Source: Pseudoalteromonas undina (GTDB lineage: Bacteria > Pseudomonadota > Gammaproteobacteria > Enterobacterales > Alteromonadaceae). From it: a stretch of DNA of 64,000 nucleotides. The notes under the pieces are model-generated. The model made no database searches. It saw only the letters and a list, made by a program, of their open reading frames with translations, and was not told where the DNA came from. This document shows, in pieces, positions 16,945-27,510 of this stretch; the first letter of the stretch is position 1, and each line of letters begins with the position of its first letter. A program made the position numbers and the translations under genes. Location of the stretch: assembly GCF_000238275.3 (NCBI RefSeq), contig NZ_AHCF03000004.1, positions 682,001 to 746,000 of the forward strand, read 5' to 3'.

Positions 16945-18235
16945 TTTTTATTGCCTCTAAACGAATTGAAACCGCATTAGCGTGGGCATCTAGGCCTTCT
17001 GCATCTGCTAAGGGTAAAATAGCTTTTGAAAGCTCAGTTAAGCCTTGTTTACTGATAGTTTGTACTGTGTAAGTACGGAAAAAATCAAGTAAATTCAAGC
17101 TAGAGTAAGTTGCACTGTAACCATAAGTGGGTAACACGTGATTAGTGCCTGAGGCATAATCGCCCGCTGACTCTGGGGTGTAATCGCCAACAAATACAGA
17201 GCCTGCATTCTTTACTTTATCTAAATAAGGAGTAGCATCTGCAAGTTGTAATATTAAGTGCTCTGGCCCATATTGCGCTGATACGTCAAACGCTTGGGCT
17301 ACTGAATCAACTAGAATTAGAGACGAATTTGCCAATGCCTGTTCGGCGGTATCTTTTCGACTTAAGTTGGCAAGTTGACGAGTGAGTGCATCTTGCGTTT
17401 GTTCAATAATGGTTTCACTGTTACATAATAAAATAACTTGTGAGTCAGCCCCGTGTTCTGCTTGAGAGAGTAAGTCGGCAGCAATAAACTCTGGGTTTGC
17501 ACGTTCATCTGCAATCACTAACACTTCTGATGGCCCTGCTGGCATATCAATCGCCATACCTGGAATCGTTTGTGCAACTAATTGCTTTGCCATGGTGACA
17601 AAGCTGTTACCTGGACCAAAAATCTTATTCACTTTAGGAACAGACTCTGTGCCATAGGCCATAGCAGCAATCGCGCCTGCACCGCCGCTTTCAATAATTG
17701 TGGTGATACCACATAATTTAGCGGCATATAAAATAGCCGGGTTAATTGCTTTATCACCTTGTACTGGGGTGGTTAATACCACGGTTTTTGCACCGCTTAA
17801 CTGCGCCAATACACCTTGCATAATAACCGATGATGGAAGAGGGGCACTCCCTCCTGGTACATAAATACCGACTGCTTCGATGGCTTGATATTTCAGTTCA
17901 CAGTCAACACCGGGTTGAGTCGATAACTTAATATCTTTTGGTAGTTGCGCTTGGTGAAAACATTTCACATTGGCATAAGCGGTATCAATTGCATACTTAA
18001 GCTCTGGGCTTAGCATTTTCTCAGCGGCATTAATTTCATCAAGTGGTACACGTAAACGCGGCTTGGCTCTATTATCGAACTCTTTTGCTAATGCAAGTAG
18101 AGCGGCGTCGCCTTGTGCATTTACTTTTGCCAAAATAGTCTGGCAAATGCTTTCTACTTTTTCACTTGCTGATACAGCAGGGCGCATAAGCGCCGCTGCT
18201 TGAACTTGTGATGATTCCTCATTCCAACGAAGCAT
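16934..18235 (-). CDS. hisD: Histidinol dehydrogenase
   Basis: HisD performs the last two oxidations, histidinol to histidine, with NAD and zinc. The 433-residue length is normal. Recognisable motifs are VYVPGGSAPLPSS-like VGIYVPGGSAPLPSS, the GPGNSFVTMAKQ dinucleotide region, MPAGPSEVLVIAD, and SQAEHGADSQVIL with the zinc-binding Gln/His (about residues 257-269). PEHLILQL (about 325) carries the catalytic Glu-His. It lies 5 bp downstream of hisG. Confidence 0.97.
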   Translation of the reverse strand: MLRWNEESSQVQAAALMRPAVSASEKVESICQTILAKVNAQGDAALLALAKEFDNRAKPRLRVPLDEINAAEKMLSPELKYAIDTAYANVKCFHQAQLPKDIKLSTQPGVDCELKYQAIEAVGIYVPGGSAPLPSSVIMQGVLAQLSGAKTVVLTTPVQGDKAINPAILYAAKLCGITTIIESGGAGAIAAMAYGTESVPKVNKIFGPGNSFVTMAKQLVAQTIPGMAIDMPAGPSEVLVIADERANPEFIAADLLSQAEHGADSQVILLCNSETIIEQTQDALTRQLANLSRKDTAEQALANSSLILVDSVAQAFDVSAQYGPEHLILQLADATPYLDKVKNAGSVFVGDYTPESAGDYASGTNHVLPTYGYSATYSSLNLLDFFRTYTVQTISKQGLTELSKAILPLADAEGLDAHANAVSIRLEAIKNEQ

Positions 18236-18240
18236 TATTG

Positions 18241-19140
18241 TTACTCCATCATTTTTTCAATTGGCATAACTAAAATAGAATTGGCACCAAGGGCCTTAAG
18301 TTGTTCCATGGTTTCCCAAAATAGGGTTTCACTGCTCACCATGTGTAGGGCAACATATTCATCATTACCCGCAAGAGCCAATAATGTAGGTTGGCCAGCG
18401 CCAGGTAAAATCTCACAAATTTCATCAAGCTTGTCTTTTGGTGCGTGTAACATAATGTATTTGCTTTCTTTAGCTTGCTTTACACCACGTAAACGCGGCA
18501 TTAGTTTATTGATGAGCGCTAATTTTTCAGGATCTTGTAGTTGAGTGTTTTGGATTAAACAAGCATTTGACTCTAAAATTGTATCACCCTGCATTAAGCC
18601 ATTTGCTTCAAGCGTTGCGCCTGTAGAGACTAAATCACAAATAGCATCGGCAAGTCCTGCTCGTGGGGCTACTTCCACTGAACCTGTTAACATTACTGTG
18701 CTGGCGTTAATGCCTTCGCGTTTTAGGTATTGGCTTAAAATTTCTGGGTAAGTGGTTGCTATGCGTTTGCCTTCAAACCAGCTCTTGTCTTGTTTACCAA
18801 GTTCTTGTGGCCATGCAAGTGCTAAACGACAGTAACCAAAGTCAAGTTTAGAAAGCTTTGTTACTTCACTCGGTACACCTTGGCGTTCTCTTTCTGCTTG
18901 TACTTCAACTAATACGTTTTCGCCAACAATACCTAAATCACATACACCATCCATAACTAAGCCTGGAATATCGTCATCGCGCACACGCAAAACGTCGATA
19001 GGCATGTTGGTTGAGTGTGCTATTAGGCGCTGCTCACGAAGATTGAGTTTTACACCCAGTTGTTTAAGCAGATCTTGACAATCTTTAGATAGGCGGCCAC
19101 CTTTTTGGATGGCGATACGAAGACGATTACTATTATTCAT
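18241..19140 (-). CDS. hisG: ATP phosphoribosyltransferase, long form
   Basis: HisG catalyses the first committed step, joining ATP and PRPP, and is normally feedback-inhibited by histidine. The 299-residue protein is the long, HisZ-independent form: catalytic domains start [13 protein letters not shown], the PRPP loop is [21 protein letters not shown] (about residues 156-176), and a C-terminal ACT-like regulatory domain spans about 225-299. It is the first structural gene, preceded by a His leader peptide and terminator, so attenuation and feedback both act at this point. Confidence 0.97.
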   Translation of the reverse strand: MNNSNRLRIAIQKGGRLSKDCQDLLKQLGVKLNLREQRLIAHSTNMPIDVLRVRDDDIPGLVMDGVCDLGIVGENVLVEVQAERERQGVPSEVTKLSKLDFGYCRLALAWPQELGKQDKSWFEGKRIATTYPEILSQYLKREGINASTVMLTGSVEVAPRAGLADAICDLVSTGATLEANGLMQGDTILESNACLIQNTQLQDPEKLALINKLMPRLRGVKQAKESKYIMLHAPKDKLDEICEILPGAGQPTLLALAGNDEYVALHMVSSETLFWETMEQLKALGANSILVMPIEKMME

Positions 19141-19160
19141 TACTCATTTTCCTTTAATTT

Positions 19161-19192
19161 AAAAACTAAAAACCCCGAGGGAAACCTCAGGG
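19161..19192 (-). terminator. his operon attenuator terminator
   Basis: On the minus strand an 8-bp stem (CCCTGAGG / CCTCGGGG, one G-U pair) with a TTTC loop is followed by TTTTTAGTTTTT. It lies 21-52 bp before the hisG start and after the leader peptide gene. An upstream alternative hairpin (AGAGGT...TTCC / GGAA...ACCTCT, about 19211-19252) is available for the switching expected of a his attenuator. Confidence 0.9.
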
Positions 19193-19268
19193 CGAAAATG
19201 AATCTTGGTATGTTGATTCGCCAGAGGTTTCCTTTTAGGAACAACCTCTCAGCGAAAGACCTGACAGG

Positions 19269-19319
19269 TTATTCCGATGAATGATGGTGGTGATGTACAA
19301 CTGTCAGTGAATTAAGCAT
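19269..19319 (-). CDS. hisL: his operon leader peptide
   Basis: This 16-residue reading frame, MLNSLTVVHHHHHSSE, has five consecutive His codons. It has an AGGA ribosome-binding site about 9 bases before the ATG and ends 76 bp before the attenuator stem. Ribosome stalling at the His codons when charged tRNA-His is scarce should prevent terminator formation and let RNA polymerase enter hisG. Position, composition and downstream terminator all fit the classical his leader. Confidence 0.95.
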   Translation of the reverse strand: MLNSLTVVHHHHHSSE

Positions 19320-19537
19320 TTTTATATCCTGTTTAGCTATTCGTTACTATGTTAACGCTTAGCTGCTGTTTGTTTAATAAATTTCGCATTTATAAAAACA
19401 CATTCACTAACATCATGGCAAGAAAAATATTCTTTAATTAAAGAATATCTTATAACTGCCGATAATAATTAGAGTATTGCTTTATTTATCAACAGCTTTA
19501 TAGTGATTAAATTACGTTCAATTCAATGGAGGCAAGC

Positions 19538-19771
19538 ATGGATATAATGATCCCTTATTTAGGGCCTATTACGCGTTTAACGCTTGAATCTAAAGGGGCT
19601 TTTCATATTGCGGGGGTTCAACAAAGTGCCAGTGCCAAAAAAGTAGAGCTAGAAGAGCGTAAAAAAAGGGAGGTAGAAAAACAACATAAGCTGTCGTTTG
19701 ACGAAAATAAATCGCGCAATAATACCGCTGAAGAAGATGACGACAAACCCCATCTAGATACATGGGCTTAA
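19538..19771 (+). CDS. Small hypothetical protein, charged C-terminal half
   Basis: No family recognised. From the ATG at 19538 the product has 77 residues. A GGAGG ribosome-binding site lies 5 bases upstream and overlaps the alternative ATG at 19526, which argues against that earlier start. The N-terminal third (MDIMIPYLGPITRLTLESKG) is hydrophobic. Residues 30-55 are a Lys/Glu-rich helix (KKVELEERKKREVEKQ), and the tail is acidic (AEEDDDKP). It is divergent from the his operon and has no obvious terminator or partner. Confidence 0.55.
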   Translation: MDIMIPYLGPITRLTLESKGAFHIAGVQQSASAKKVELEERKKREVEKQHKLSFDENKSRNNTAEEDDDKPHLDTWA

Positions 19772-19974
19772 ATAAAGTTTATTGCCTGTCAGAGTATAAA
19801 GGTAATTACAAAACCTCCTTCATTTAATTAAGCCCTCAGCTTAAATTCCGTTTAACTCTCTACAAATCACATTAGTTTAAATTTTTACAGCAAGAACACG
19901 ACTTTTTAGTCATCGTTGAGTGATGAATATTTACTAGTGTAACTTATAAAACCAATCCCCTTGTTGAACTTTAG

Positions 19975-20006
19975 AATGTAAATATATGTATACATAATGT
20001 TACATT
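19975..20006. promoter_or_regulatory. 32-bp imperfect palindrome upstream of the M4 peptidase gene
   Basis: Outer arms AATGTAA (19975-19981) and TTACATT (20000-20006) and the inner palindrome TATGTATACATA (19985-19996) share one centre, giving 13 of 16 paired positions. It lies about 200 bp before the peptidase start. Four further TGTAA motifs follow within 90 bp. It is a candidate operator; the regulator is unknown. Confidence 0.5.
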
Positions 20007-20192
20007 TTTGTTTTTACTGTAAATGGAGTTAATTGTAAGGCACTGTAAATAAAGCACTAAACTTCTTTACTAATACTTTAATTGTAAATTAAATGTTTAA
20101 TTTTCGTTATGTCAGTTTGCGGTCTATGCTGATCCCTAATCGGGTACAAGATGTACCGGTTAATACAAATATACTAAAAACTTAAACTTTAA

Positions 20193-22388
<2,196 letters not shown>

Positions 22389-22400
22389 GCATAGTTATAA

Positions 22401-22422
22401 AAGGGGCTTAGCCCCTTTTTTT
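22401..22422 (+). terminator. Rho-independent terminator after the M4 peptidase
   Basis: Stem AAGGGGC / GCCCCTT with a TTA loop, followed by a run of T, 12 bp past the stop codon. Confidence 0.85.
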
Positions 22423-22459
22423 AATGCTTAAAATAAAAGTGAAATGATAAGGAATATTT

Positions 22460-24316
22460 ATGAACTACTTTAAACAACTAGCAGTTATTACTACTTTAAC
22501 TATGAGTTTTAATTGCTTAGCAAATGAAAATCCAGACAATATTTGGGTAACTATTGATTCAACTGCAGCCCAGCATTATCAACATGAACAAGGTACATTT
22601 TTACAAAAAATACCTTTTTCTCATAGAAAATCAAGCCCTATACCAGATGTTGATTTGCTCAGTGTACCTAGTAACGCGGTAAATAATTTGAGTGAGTTTA
22701 TGCATCATAACTACAATCGTTGTGGTGGGTTTGTTGCTCATAGCTCGTTTGAAGAAGCGAGTGATTACGCAAAACAATTAGCGGTCGTTCAAAATAGCCA
22801 AGCATTATTAGCTTACAATTATTCTATTGATAATGCGCAGACGGTACAAAGTTTAATTAATGCACAAAGTCCGATTAACTTACAAAGCACAGTAAATTCA
22901 CTGACTAACTTTAATAATCGTTATTATACCTCGCAAACCGGTGTTGATGCTTCACAATGGTTGCAAAGTTATTGGCAACAAATTGCAACTACCCGAAGTG
23001 ATATAACCATTGAAAGTTATCAGCATAGTTGGGCGCAATCATCCATCATTGTAACCATTGCCGGTGCTGAAAATGCAGATGAGCTTGTAGTTATTGGAGG
23101 CCATTTAGATTCGATTAACCAAGCGAATCCTGCACAAGGACGCTCTCCTGGCGCGGATGATAACGCATCGGGTATTGCAGTGTTAACTGAAGCTTTAAAG
23201 GCGATAGTTGAAACAAATTATAAGCCGCAAAAAACCATTAAAATTATGGCATTTGCGGCAGAGGAAGTAGGTCTGAGAGGCTCTAAAGATATAGCCAGTA
23301 GTTATCGTGCGCAGGGTAAAAATGTAGTGGGTATGGTGCAATTTGATATGACCGGCAACAACGGCAGTATCGAAGATATTATTATGATGACGGATTACAC
23401 AAATAATGCTCAAAACCAGTTTTTAGCGCAGCTTATAGACACATACTTACCCCAAATTAGTTATGGCTTTGACCAATGTGGTTATGGTTGCTCCGATCAT
23501 GCTTCATGGTACCAACAAGGCTTTGCTGCCTCTATGCCGTTTGAATCAAAAATGAATGATATTAATCCACTCATTCATACACAAAATGACAGTAATTTCG
23601 ATGCTGATCATGCAATAAAATTTGCTAACTTAGCTGTAAGCTTTGTAGCTGAATTGGCAAAAAACGCTGGTGATGTAACACCGCCAAGTAATAATGAGTT
23701 AGTAAATGGAGAGCCAATTTCTGGTATCAATGCCACTGCTAAAGAGCAGCTTATCTATACATTAAATGTACCAAAAGGAGCGCAAAATTTAAGCTTTGAA
23801 ACCTCAGGTGATAATGGCGATGCCGATTTATACGTTAAGTTTAATCAGGCGCCAACATTAAGCGATTTCGATTGTAAAAGTACGTCTCCCACAAGTAATG
23901 AACGTTGTGATATTCCTACCAGCGATGATGGAACTTACTATGTAATGGTTGAGGCATATAGCGCAATTAACAATATTTCTTTGATAGGTAGTTTTGAGCA
24001 AGCTGGTGCTTTAGAGCCAATCAATCGCGTAGAAGATAACATTAGCGTAAATGCAGGTGATTGGCAGCGTTATGAACAACGTTTAGTTGCAGGCTATTCT
24101 TCGCTAAATGTTGCTATTTCAGGTGGAACTGGCGATGCTGATTTGTATTTAAATTTTGATGCGCCATCATCTAATACACAATATGTGTGTCGCCCTTATA
24201 AAAATGGCAACACAGAAACATGTACTGTCTCTGCACCCCAAGCAGGTTTATGGTACATAGATATTAAAGGTTATCGTAATGCAAATGGCATTACCTTAAC
24301 TATTAATGCAGAATAA
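22460..24316 (+). CDS. Secreted M28 aminopeptidase (bacterial leucyl aminopeptidase type) with two PPC domains
   Basis: This 618-residue exported di-zinc aminopeptidase has signal peptide MNYFKQLAVITTLTMSFNCLA. The catalytic domain (about 130-400) has the metal and catalytic residues of family M28: His in VIGGHLDS (about 211-218), Asp in GADDNASG (about 231), Glu-Glu in FAAEEVGLRGS (about 266-267), Asp in QFDMTGNNG, and His in GCSDHASWYQQ. Two PPC domains (about 415-500 and 525-617) closely resemble those of the preceding M4 peptidase, so the tails share ancestry. It probably degrades peptides released by that enzyme. Confidence 0.92.
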   Translation: MNYFKQLAVITTLTMSFNCLANENPDNIWVTIDSTAAQHYQHEQGTFLQKIPFSHRKSSPIPDVDLLSVPSNAVNNLSEFMHHNYNRCGGFVAHSSFEEASDYAKQLAVVQNSQALLAYNYSIDNAQTVQSLINAQSPINLQSTVNSLTNFNNRYYTSQTGVDASQWLQSYWQQIATTRSDITIESYQHSWAQSSIIVTIAGAENADELVVIGGHLDSINQANPAQGRSPGADDNASGIAVLTEALKAIVETNYKPQKTIKIMAFAAEEVGLRGSKDIASSYRAQGKNVVGMVQFDMTGNNGSIEDIIMMTDYTNNAQNQFLAQLIDTYLPQISYGFDQCGYGCSDHASWYQQGFAASMPFESKMNDINPLIHTQNDSNFDADHAIKFANLAVSFVAELAKNAGDVTPPSNNELVNGEPISGINATAKEQLIYTLNVPKGAQNLSFETSGDNGDADLYVKFNQAPTLSDFDCKSTSPTSNERCDIPTSDDGTYYVMVEAYSAINNISLIGSFEQAGALEPINRVEDNISVNAGDWQRYEQRLVAGYSSLNVAISGGTGDADLYLNFDAPSSNTQYVCRPYKNGNTETCTVSAPQAGLWYIDIKGYRNANGITLTINAE

Positions 24317-24321
24317 TTAAC

Positions 24322-24342
24322 AGGGGCACACGCCCCTTTATT
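24322..24342 (+). terminator. Rho-independent terminator after the M28 peptidase
   Basis: Stem AGGGGC / GCCCCT with loop ACAC and a short T-rich tail, 5 bp after the stop codon. Confidence 0.7.
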
Positions 24343-24416
24343 GGTTAAATTCTCACTCACTTTGGCTTGCCCTTCCTCAACAGCTTACGTAGAATCCCGC
24401 TATTATTTTTTACATA

Positions 24417-26333
24417 GTGATTGGTATTATCAAACAGCTGTTTAGTGCGACCGGGCCTTTGGCTTTATCAATAGATGGATACACACCACGCCAGCCTCAA
24501 ATCGATATGGCGGTGGCGGTTGAGGATGCATTAAAAACCCGGTCTCAACTTGTTGTTGAGGCAGGCACTGGCACAGGTAAAACCTTTGCTTATTTAGCCC
24601 CCGCTCTTAAATCTAAGGGCAAAACGATTATTTCAACCGGTTCTAAAGCACTGCAAGAGCAGCTTTATCACCGCGATTTACCCGTATTAGTAAAAGCCTT
24701 AGGTGCAGCTAAAAAAACGGCCTTGTTAAAAGGGCGTGCCAATTATTTGTGTACGTATCGACTAACTCAACATGTGGCACACGTACCAACAGACGACCCT
24801 GATGTAATGCATCAGCTCGCTATGGTTGCTAAATTTGCCAGTGAAACGCATACCGGCGATTTAGCCGATTGTATTGGTATTGAAGAAGATGCCAAAGTGT
24901 TGCCGTATGTAAGCTCAACTGCTGATAATTGCTTAGGCAAAGAGTGCCCAGACTTTCAAGAATGCTATATTCGCAAAGCGCGTTTAAAAGCGGGGGATGC
25001 CGATGTTGTGGTAATAAATCACCATTTGTTTTTTGCTGATATGGCGGTAAAGGAATCTGGTTTTGCAGAGCTAATGCCCAATGCCGATGCCTACATATTT
25101 GATGAAGCTCACCAATTAAGCGAAATTGCCAGTGACTATTTTGGCGAAACCATGAGCACCAAAAAGCTGGTGGATTTAATTAACGATTTGCGCGCTATTT
25201 ATCGCGCTGAAATTCCAGACATGCTGCAATTAGGCAAAAGTTTAAATAAGCTTGAAACCAGTGTCGCTGATTTAAGGCTGCAGTTTGGAGTAGATGGCAG
25301 TCGAGGTGACTGGCGTGAAAAGCTCAGTAATAAGCTTATTTGCTCGGCCTTACACCGGGTTATTAGTGATTTAGAGTTTGTGTATCAGGTATTAAAGTTA
25401 TGCTTAGAGCGAAGTGATAAAATAGAACATCCGTTTGAACGAGTATTGGCTTTTAAAGGTCAGTTAGAGCGCGTATTCGATACTGCTCAAACAGGTTTTA
25501 GTTACTGGTACGAAACCACGAGGCGCTATTTAACTATTAATATTACGCCTCTGAATGTATCGGCTAAATTTGCTTTAATGATGAAAGAGTCGGGTTCAGG
25601 ATTTGTTTTTACCTCGGCCACGTTATCGGTCGACAATGAACTGAGCCACTTTAATGCGAGCCTTGGCTTAAAACCAAAGCAAAGTATGATGGTAGATAGC
25701 CCGTTTGATTATGAGAATCAGGCGTTGCTGTGCTTACCTCGTTATTTACCACAATCGCATGAAGATAATATGCCCCATGCGATTGTAAAATTAACCTTAG
25801 AGCTTATTAAGTCGGCTAAAGGGCGTTGTTTTGTGTTATTTACCAGTTACCGTATGATGCATTTAGTGGCTGAGGGCTTAACTACGCAAATGGACTACCC
25901 AGTTTATATGCAAGGGCAAATGTCTAAACGAATTATACTAGAAAAATTTACTCGCCATGGTAATGCGGTATTGCTGGGCACCGCGTCATTTTGGGAAGGG
26001 GTTGATGTACGAGGTAGTACCTTAAGCTGTGTTATTATAGATAAACTGCCATTTGCTGCACCTGATGACCCTTTACTACAAGCTAAAATGCAAGATTGCC
26101 AAATGCAAGGCAAAGACCCGTTTGCGCATATTCAATTACCTCAAGCGGTGATTGCCTTAAAGCAGGGGGTAGGTCGCTTAATAAGAGACAACAAAGATAA
26201 AGGCGTGCTAGTGATTTGCGATAATCGTTTAGTAACACGCCAATATGGACAAGTATTTTTAAAGAGTTTACCGCCAATGCGCCGTACACGTAGCTTAGAA
26301 GATGCCAATACATTTTTAAAACATATTAATTGA
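24417..26333 (+). CDS. yoaA: DinG/XPD-like DNA helicase YoaA
   Basis: This ATP-dependent superfamily 2 helicase is involved in replication-linked DNA repair; in E. coli YoaA works with the polymerase clamp-loader subunit HolC. It is 638 residues. Walker A is EAGTGTGKT (about 49-57), the iron-sulfur cluster cysteines are in NCLGKECPDFQEC with an earlier Cys, the DEAH box is FDEAHQ (about 229-234), and the C-terminal motif is QGVGRLIRD (about 583-591). Start is GTG with no clear ribosome-binding site, so the exact N-terminus is uncertain. It is followed after 8 bp by tsaB. Confidence 0.93.
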   Translation: MIGIIKQLFSATGPLALSIDGYTPRQPQIDMAVAVEDALKTRSQLVVEAGTGTGKTFAYLAPALKSKGKTIISTGSKALQEQLYHRDLPVLVKALGAAKKTALLKGRANYLCTYRLTQHVAHVPTDDPDVMHQLAMVAKFASETHTGDLADCIGIEEDAKVLPYVSSTADNCLGKECPDFQECYIRKARLKAGDADVVVINHHLFFADMAVKESGFAELMPNADAYIFDEAHQLSEIASDYFGETMSTKKLVDLINDLRAIYRAEIPDMLQLGKSLNKLETSVADLRLQFGVDGSRGDWREKLSNKLICSALHRVISDLEFVYQVLKLCLERSDKIEHPFERVLAFKGQLERVFDTAQTGFSYWYETTRRYLTINITPLNVSAKFALMMKESGSGFVFTSATLSVDNELSHFNASLGLKPKQSMMVDSPFDYENQALLCLPRYLPQSHEDNMPHAIVKLTLELIKSAKGRCFVLFTSYRMMHLVAEGLTTQMDYPVYMQGQMSKRIILEKFTRHGNAVLLGTASFWEGVDVRGSTLSCVIIDKLPFAAPDDPLLQAKMQDCQMQGKDPFAHIQLPQAVIALKQGVGRLIRDNKDKGVLVICDNRLVTRQYGQVFLKSLPPMRRTRSLEDANTFLKHIN

Positions 26334-26341
26334 GTACAAAA

Positions 26342-27043
26342 ATGATCAAAAGTAACATTCTCGCCCTAGATGCCTCTACTGAAGCATTATCTATTGTTTT
26401 GCATTATCAGGGTAAAACATTTCATCATTTTGAAGAGTGTCCGCAGCAGCATAGCCAAAAAGTTCTGCCACTTATTGATGAGCTACTTGGTAAAGCCGGC
26501 TGTAAATTAAAAGATTTAGACGTAATAGGATTTGGCCAAGGGCCAGGTAGCTTTACTGGCGTGCGTATAAGCGTAGCCATTGCCCAAGGTCTTGCGTATT
26601 CAACTAATTTACCATTAGTTGGGGTATCTACTTTAGCAGTCATGGCACAGCAGGCATTAGAACAGTTTGGTGCTAACGATGTTTATTCTAGTATTGACGC
26701 GCGTATGGGAGAAATCTACTTTGCTCAATACCATGCAAAAGATGGATTGATGACACTTAAAGGCGAAGAGCGAGTATTCAAACCTGAATTGTTAGATGCA
26801 ACTTTGATAGATACAAACATCGATGCTGCAGCCGTAGGAACTGGGTTTAAAAGTTACCCTGAAGCATTAACGCCATTTAATAGTGTGACCATACAGCCTG
26901 AAATAACCTTACCGGATGCACAGTATATGTTGGCACTAGTAGAGGCGCAATACCTTGCAGGTAAGGGTGTAAAAGCCAGTGATGCACAACCAAAGTATGT
27001 GCGTGATACGGTAACATGGAAAAAATTACCGGGCCGTGAATAA
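26342..27043 (+). CDS. tsaB: tRNA threonylcarbamoyladenosine biosynthesis protein TsaB
   Basis: TsaB is the non-catalytic dimerisation partner of TsaD in making t6A37 on ANN-decoding tRNAs. It is 233 residues with an ASKHA-type N-terminal domain beginning ILALDASTEALSIVL and the conserved FGQGPGSFTGVRI motif (about residues 66-78). The ATG at 26342 is preferred over an in-frame TTG at 26330 that would overlap yoaA. A yoaA-tsaB order is common in gammaproteobacteria. Confidence 0.95.
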   Translation: MIKSNILALDASTEALSIVLHYQGKTFHHFEECPQQHSQKVLPLIDELLGKAGCKLKDLDVIGFGQGPGSFTGVRISVAIAQGLAYSTNLPLVGVSTLAVMAQQALEQFGANDVYSSIDARMGEIYFAQYHAKDGLMTLKGEERVFKPELLDATLIDTNIDAAAVGTGFKSYPEALTPFNSVTIQPEITLPDAQYMLALVEAQYLAGKGVKASDAQPKYVRDTVTWKKLPGRE

Positions 27044-27115
27044 ACAAACACGGTTGTTTGCAAATTAAGCGATTTTAAATCATAATTTAGTTATGTTGTT
27101 GGTTGGAGAAGCGCT

Positions 27116-27445
27116 GTGTCGCTACCTATAAGTTCAGGTTTTTTTACAGGTGATATACCTGCTAAGGTGCGTTCTACTTCGGTAGTTCCGGCGCAGCCTG
27201 AACGAGTAATAGAGCAAGCCAAACCACAAAAAACTAATACCGATTATGTCAAAAGCAGCCCAGAAGGGCTTGAACTTGCAAAAGAGTTTACAAAAGCGAA
27301 CAGCAAAGATACCCAATACAGCCAAACTATTTACGATCAACCCAGTGCTCAAGTAAGCAAAGCGATTTCTACTTATACTGAGTTTGCTAATTTAGAGCGA
27401 AGAGCTGAAGTTCAAAGTTTAATTGGTGTTGATATATACGCTTAG
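27116..27445 (+). CDS. Hypothetical protein, 109 residues
   Basis: No family recognised with confidence. Start is GTG with GGAGAA 5 bases upstream. The protein is polar and probably partly disordered in its first 80 residues (rich in S, P, Q, K), ending in a helical segment with LERRAEVQSLIGVDIYA. No signal peptide or membrane helix is seen. It lies 72 bp after tsaB on the same strand and is closed by a strong bidirectional terminator. Good ribosome-binding site and codon pattern argue that it is real. Confidence 0.65.
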   Translation: MSLPISSGFFTGDIPAKVRSTSVVPAQPERVIEQAKPQKTNTDYVKSSPEGLELAKEFTKANSKDTQYSQTIYDQPSAQVSKAISTYTEFANLERRAEVQSLIGVDIYA

Positions 27446-27462
27446 CTAAGATTAAAAAAAAT

Positions 27463-27495
27463 AAAAAAGCCCGAATGAATTATTCGGGCTTTTTT
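27463..27495. terminator. Bidirectional terminator between convergent genes
   Basis: A 14-bp stem with core GCCCGAAT / ATTCGGGC is flanked by A and T runs, giving a U-tract on both strands. It serves the 109-residue gene (plus) and the alkaline phosphatase (minus). Confidence 0.9.
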
Positions 27496-27510
27496 ATTAA
27501 GTTTCAAAAA

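Noticed and set aside
19269..19319. Run of five His codons as a cloning tag artefact
   Set aside because: It lies in a natural leader with a ribosome-binding site directly before the his attenuator and hisG, which is where such codons are expected.
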